Assembly: GCA_003242355.1 (NCBI GenBank)
Contig: QGUH01000088.1
Span: forward strand, 1-9,193
From: Pseudomonadota bacterium
Lineage (GTDB): Bacteria; Myxococcota_A; Polyangia; Polyangiales; Polyangiaceae
DNA: 9,193 nt
Direction: 5' to 3'
Positions 6,050 through 9,193 of the stretch are shown here, in pieces. A model generated the notes under the pieces. It was not told where the DNA came from and made no database searches. It was given only the letters and a program-made list of their open reading frames with translations. The translations under genes were made by a program, and so were the position numbers. How positions within the stretch are numbered: position 1 is the stretch's first letter; each line of letters opens with the position of its first letter.

Positions 6050-8265
6050 TCAGTTTAGGGGTACCTCAGGAAGGGCGTCGCCCATCTCTCCGACTTCATC
6101 GCCGATGCTTTTGTTGAGCACGTAGTCGTTCCCCCAACACTTCACTCCACCGTCCTCGAGCACGGCGCAAGCAAAGTCGAGTCCCACTGCGACGCGAATT
6201 GCGTGTGCTCCGGTTCCAAGGTCGATGGGTGGGAGCGCCTGAACCTCACCGGGCTCGTCCCCGAGGTTGTTCACGGTGTCCCCGACATGTGTCAACGCAG
6301 GCTGGCCGAGCTGCCCGGACGCCCCCGCTCCCCAACATTTGACCGCACCGTCTACCAACACCGCGCAACTCGAAGCAGAACCGATGGCGATGTCGACAAC
6401 CGGTGAGCCGAGCGGCACCACAGGCAGATTGTTGCCCATGGATGCCTGCGTTCGCCCACGGTCAGCGGTATCGCCGTAGCCGAGCTGTCCGCTTTCGTTT
6501 GCGCCCCAACACTTCACGTAGCCCGTCGTACTGAGAGCGCACACGTGACGAGAGCAGGTCGCGATTTTTGCTATCTCGAGTTTATCACCAAGGAGCACGT
6601 CACCCGACGGCAAAGCGCGCGACACATCACTGGAACCAAGCCCCAATCGCCCATATTCGTTGTTTCCCCAGCACTTCGCGGAACCCGTTTCCAACAACGC
6701 GCACGTGAACGAATCCCCTGCCGCGACAGCTCGAGCCGCGACCCCCAACTCGACATAAGGCACCTCGTAGATGGACTCGTCATCCCCAGCGAATTCGTCA
6801 TCATGATTCACCCCCAATGCGCCGTCGCCAACGAACCCCCAACACTTCAAGGCACTGGACTGTCCGTCGATTGCACAAATATGGTAAGCGCCAAGAGCCA
6901 CCTGACGGGGCGTAAAACCGGGGAAAACTTGATAGGGCTTGGACTTGATCGAGCTCCTCTCAATGTGAACGGCACAGGTCGCTAACTCGCCGGCGTCGAA
7001 TGCGGAAACCGAATCGGAGAAAACGTCTGGAGTCTGCTCTCGATCTGGCGATAGCTCCCCGTATGTCCCCAACTGACCGAAGAAATTGTTCCCCCAACAC
7101 TTCAGCGCGTCGTTGGCCATCAAGGCGCAAACATGGCCGCCTCCCGCGTCGATGGCCACTGCCGCCCAGGTGCAGTCCGCTCTGCACGGACCACCGTCCG
7201 GATCGCCATCATCGCACTGCTCCGTCTTGCCGTGCACGAATCCATCTCCGCATGCGGGCCGTTTGCATTCGTTGGTGCAGTCGTCCGTCGTGATCGAGTT
7301 TCCATCGTCGCACTCCTCGGTGCCCTCTTTCACGCCGTTGCCGCAAACGGGCGCTTTGCACGATGAGAGGCACTCGTCTTCGTCGCTGTCTTTTCCATCG
7401 TCGCATTCTTCCACCCCCTCCCGAACGAATCCGTCCCCACACACCGCGTTCATGCACGTTGTGGGGCAGTCGTCTTCGTCGCTGTCTTTTCCATCGTCGC
7501 ATTCTTCCACCCCCTCCCGAACGAATCCGTCCCCACACGTGGCCTCTCGACACGACGACAGGCAGTCATCGCCGTTGTCGGCGTTCCCGTCATCGCACTC
7601 CTCGCCTTCCTCGAGCTTGCCGTTTCCGCATGTTTCGGGAGCACACGCGCCGTCGATGCAGCGCTCGTCGCACTCCTTGACCATCGTGCTCAGAAGGTCG
7701 TTCGCGCAGGTATGCAGTGTCGTGCCGTCACAGAACCGTTCGCCTGGGTCTCGCCCCACACACAACGGCGTGATCGGCTTGCACCGCGGTCCGTCGTCGC
7801 TGCAGACGTCGCCCTCGACACATTCCGCGTAGAGACGAAATTTCCCGTTTAGACAAACCCAAAGCTCCCGCGCAGCGGGAGCAGGGCACAAGAGCGCACC
7901 TTCTTCCCGGCAGGGCCCTCCGAGCGCCGGATCCAATTCCGACGGAGCGTCACGTCCACCACCCGCACCCCCGGACTCCGATACCGTGCTTCCGCCCGCA
8001 CCGCCGGCGCCATGCCCTTCGTCCGCAGGTTCGGGCTCCTCCGCGCCGGCGCTGCCACCTTCGACCTCGGCACTGGTGCCGGAATTCTGAGGTGGGCACG
8101 TGCGGCTTTCATAACAGGTCGGTCATCAATACAAGCCGCCACTACGAGCGCGGCCCAAAATCCCACCGTAGCAGTGCTCAGTGTCCTTGCACGTCGCTGA
8201 ACGAGGTGCCCCGGCCATGAAGACTCGGTCATCGGGAACACTGTACGGCGTTTCGCTTCGGCCAT
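6050..8265 (-). pseudogene. DUF4215/RCC1-repeat lipoprotein, interrupted by a frameshift near 8116
   Basis: Two frames together encode one recognisable myxobacterial surface protein of about 738 residues. Frame one (8265 to 8116) begins at an ATG with a GAGGGAG ribosome site (8268-8274) and gives a signal peptide ending in lipobox VAAC (lipid Cys45), then IDDRP. Frame two (8116 to 6050) continues CYESRTCPP, a Gly/Glu-rich linker, a Cys-rich segment, five DUF4215 repeats (about residues 212-365, pattern CGxG...E(E/Q)CDDG) and about seven RCC1-type repeats (366-738, pattern CAL...KCWG...GQLG), enough for a seven-bladed propeller; the second is degenerate. Frame two is closed upstream by tandem TGA codons (8123-8128), and frame one ends at 7849, so neither frame alone makes sense. 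One missing base after the codon for Arg49 explains this. It is either a real mutation or a sequencing error; the intact remainder favours a recent event or an error. Function unknown; probably outer-membrane or surface display. Confidence 0.85.
7374..7538. repeat. 96-bp tandem duplication within the DUF4215 block
   Basis: The 69 bases at 7374-7442 recur without a mismatch at 7470-7538, an offset of exactly 96 bases or 32 codons. The unit corresponds to the second and third DUF4215 repeats, both reading VCGDGFVREGVEECDDGKDS or nearly so, while the other three repeats differ at many positions. The in-frame period and the perfect DNA identity point to a recent unequal-recombination or slippage duplication. 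Confidence 0.93.
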
Positions 8266-8344
8266 TACTCCCTCGTCGCTGGGTATCGCGAACCATTGCG
8301 CAGTGAGGAAAGAGAATCATCGTGGTGCGGCGACGCACGTCTCG

Positions 8345-8524
8345 TCAGTCGCCGCGCGCCCCCGGTTGCGTGCTTTCCAGCGGCCGTGCTCGCAGCAGCG
8401 TCGCCATCGCCACGCGCAGAGCGCGAAATCCTTGAAGCTCTCCGGCCTCCGCCAAGGGGCGTTGGGCGTTACCACCAGCTCCGAGCTCCCGGCGAACCAG
8501 CTCGGCACACCGCGGCTCCTCGAC
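8345..8524 (-). pseudogene. Possible C-terminal remnant of an unidentified gene
   Basis: Between stop codons at 8525-8527 and 8345-8347 lie 59 codons that read like genuine protein: CAELVRRELGAGGNAQ, then RPLAEAGELQGFRALRVA and MATLLRARPLEST. The segment is helix-rich with alternating charged and hydrophobic residues. There is no start codon with a ribosome site, and no upstream frame continues it convincingly, so it would be a decayed or truncated gene end. I do not recognise the family. It could be chance in GC-rich DNA. Confidence 0.28.
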
Positions 8525-8661
8525 TCACGAGCTCACGACGTTTGGGAAGATTCGAGCGGTGGACCGCCCTGCGGAGTGGCCGTTGTCTCCTTTCGAAGGG
8601 GTCGGCGCGCCGAGGTGCGTGCCTCGAAGCGAAATAGCAGCAAGAGCCCTGCCGGTTTTCA

Positions 8662-8685
8662 TCCCGGGAAGCAGGATAGCGGCAA
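8662..8685 (+). repeat. 24-bp dispersed repeat, copy 1
   Basis: The sequence from TCCCGGGAAGCAG to TAGCGGCAA matches 9024-9047 at 22 of 24 positions; the only difference is GA versus AG in the middle. This copy stands alone, without the inverted partner seen at the second copy. Confidence 0.7.
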
Positions 8686-8773
8686 GCACACGGCACCGAA
8701 TGGCTCTCAGCATACCGACAAGCGACTAGAGCGCCGCTCAGTTTGAAGCCACCGATTTCGTTGAGGAATTGCC

Positions 8774-8813
8774 GGTGACCATAGGTGATCATACGTGATC
8801 CCACGTGAATCTC
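8774..8813. repeat. Four phased 10-bp repeats
   Basis: Four consecutive decamers share a (G/C)GTGA core exactly ten bases apart: GGTGACCATA, GGTGATCATA, CGTGATCCCA and CGTGAATCTC. The first two differ at one base; the last is the most diverged. The spacing is close to one helical turn. The array ends 38 bases before the transposase fragment, so it could be part of an element end or a protein-binding site. Confidence 0.55.
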
Positions 8814-8851
8814 TTTGCGAGGGGCAAGGCGCCCGTGATCGAGTGCCGGCC

Positions 8852-8992
8852 ATGGCGATTCCGCGATGGCGCCCGGCGACGAAGGTGACGAAGGAAGAAG
8901 AGTTTCTTCTCACGAGGCTGACGCGAACGAAGAAGCCGTTCGCCTTCTTGCGTGAGGTACGTAGCGAGCTCTTCAACGAAGAGTTCCAGGAG
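8852..8992 (+). pseudogene. Truncated IS1182-like transposase, N-terminal fragment
   Basis: From the ATG at 8852 the frame reads MAIPRWRPATKVTKEEEFLL, then RLTRTKKPFAFLREVRSELF and NEEFQE. This resembles the N-terminus of IS1182-type transposases, which begin with a basic segment followed by the pattern LFxFLRxxRxELFDxxFQ. After FQE (8992) the frame passes into Gly/Pro-rich sequence with no transposase character and stops at 9145, so only about 47 of several hundred residues remain. The catalytic DDE residues are absent and the fragment cannot be active. An upstream GTG at 8795 extends the frame, but through the decamer repeats, so it is not favoured. The family assignment is from memory of the motif. 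Confidence 0.55.
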
Positions 8993-9023
8993 GGTCGAGC
9001 GTACCCTGGCGCCGTCCCGTGTC

Positions 9024-9075
9024 TCCCGGGAAGCAGAGTAGCGGCAACGTTGCCGCTACCATTATGTCACGGGAG
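9024..9075. repeat. 24-bp repeat copy 2 inside a large palindromic element
   Basis: The 24-bp repeat (9024-9047) is followed head-to-head by an imperfect inverted copy (to about 9075). The centre is a perfect 22-bp palindrome at 9038-9059, with arms GTAGCGGCAAC and GTTGCCGCTAC. The outer ends also pair: CCCGTG (9016-9021) with CACGGG (9068-9073). On the minus strand the hairpin lies 37 bases past the stop of the gene entering from the right, so it could also serve as its terminator, though only a weakly T-rich TCTGCTT follows. Confidence 0.75.
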
Positions 9076-9096
9076 GGAGAATGGCGGCGGGCGGGT

Positions 9097-9193
9097 TCAC
9101 CGTTCACCGGCCGGGATCTGGGTCGGCAGGCTGCTGGTGTCGTAGACGGCGGGGCTCCGTGTCCAGAAACTGGCGGACCGGAGCTTCGTGTCG
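9097..9193 (-). CDS. C-terminal end of a minus-strand gene entering from the right edge (unidentified)
   Basis: The final 31 codons read DTKLRSASFW, TRSPAVYDTS and SLPTQIPAGER before a TGA at 9097-9099. The residue mix looks like real protein, unlike the other frames here, and a strong hairpin follows at 9038-9059. The segment is too short to assign a family. A competing plus-strand frame from 9081 has a purine-rich leader but yields a Gly/Arg/Trp/Ser-rich product that looks like chance. Confidence 0.4.
   Translation of the reverse strand, partial: DTKLRSASFWTRSPAVYDTSSLPTQIPAGER

Larger units (their letters stand above)
8266..8851. other. Largely non-coding, degraded region right of the lipoprotein gene
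   Basis: No intact gene is convincing here. The open frames on both strands have no ribosome site, no recognisable domain and erratic composition. The stretch holds the promoter of the lipoprotein gene (not located), a possible minus-strand coding remnant (8345-8524), one copy of a 24-bp repeat (8662-8685) and a phased decamer repeat (8774-8813). It looks like a site of past insertion and decay. Confidence 0.5.

Noticed and set aside
6050..7936. RCC1/DUF4215 gene starting at the TTG at 7936 as an intact cytoplasmic protein
   Set aside because: The frame is open and protein-like up to 8116, there is no ribosome site at 7936, and Cys-rich exported modules need the signal peptide found in the other frame.
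8100..8140. Programmed ribosomal frameshift in the lipoprotein gene
   Set aside because: The junction GACCGACCTGTTATG has no XXXYYYZ slippery heptamer, and no obvious stimulatory stem follows, so a simple base loss or sequence error is preferred.
8303..8746. 147-codon plus-strand open frame and overlapping minus-strand frames to the right of the lipoprotein gene
   Set aside because: They lack ribosome sites and domains, have a disordered basic composition, and overlap each other and the repeat copy at 8662.
9081..9193. Plus-strand gene starting at 9081 after GGGAGGGAGA
   Set aside because: The leader is purine-rich but too close to the ATG, the product is Gly/Arg/Trp/Ser-rich, and the opposite strand gives a more credible protein end.

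Overview
The window looks like chromosomal DNA from a myxobacterium (Myxococcota, probably the Polyangiales/Sorangium side). The reasons are the high GC content, a secreted protein ending in a MYXO-CTERM-type sorting tail, a lipoprotein combining Myxococcus cysteine-rich (DUF4215) repeats with RCC1 repeats, and long GC-driven antisense open frames. The genus is inferred; no rRNA or marker gene is present. No complete new system was found. The most unusual features are a frameshifted surface lipoprotein gene and a repeat-rich, degraded segment at the right end.

Layout: (1) 1-2554, minus strand: glpA followed by overlapping glpB, which runs off the left edge. Together they form the core of an anaerobic-type glycerol-3-phosphate dehydrogenase operon; glpC may lie beyond the edge. 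(2) 2555-2735: a divergent promoter region with an 11-bp-arm inverted repeat. (3) 2736-3227, plus strand: a small secreted protein of unknown function. It converges on a CDP-alcohol phosphatidyltransferase gene (3234-3947, minus) with only 6 bp between the stop codons, and both stops lie inside one inverted repeat. (4) 3986-4016: a clear intrinsic terminator for the next gene upstream on the minus strand, 4034-5854, a PQQ-type soluble sugar dehydrogenase with a Gly-rich stalk and a MYXO-CTERM tail. (5) 6050-8265, minus: a lipoprotein with five DUF4215 repeats and about seven RCC1 repeats. Its signal peptide and lipobox are in one frame and the remainder is in another, so one base is missing near 8116. 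(6) 8266-9193: mostly degraded sequence holding a possible minus-strand coding remnant, phased 10-bp repeats, a truncated IS1182-like transposase start, two copies of a 24-bp repeat (one inside a large palindrome), and the C-terminal end of a minus-strand gene entering from the right.

Functionally, glpA/glpB feed electrons from glycerol-3-phosphate to the quinone pool, and the phosphatidyltransferase uses CDP-activated lipid to make phospholipid. The two are linked only loosely, through glycerolipid metabolism. The sugar dehydrogenase and the RCC1 lipoprotein are both predicted to act outside the inner membrane and are probably independent transcription units. No tRNA, rRNA, CRISPR array, phage module or defence cluster was seen.
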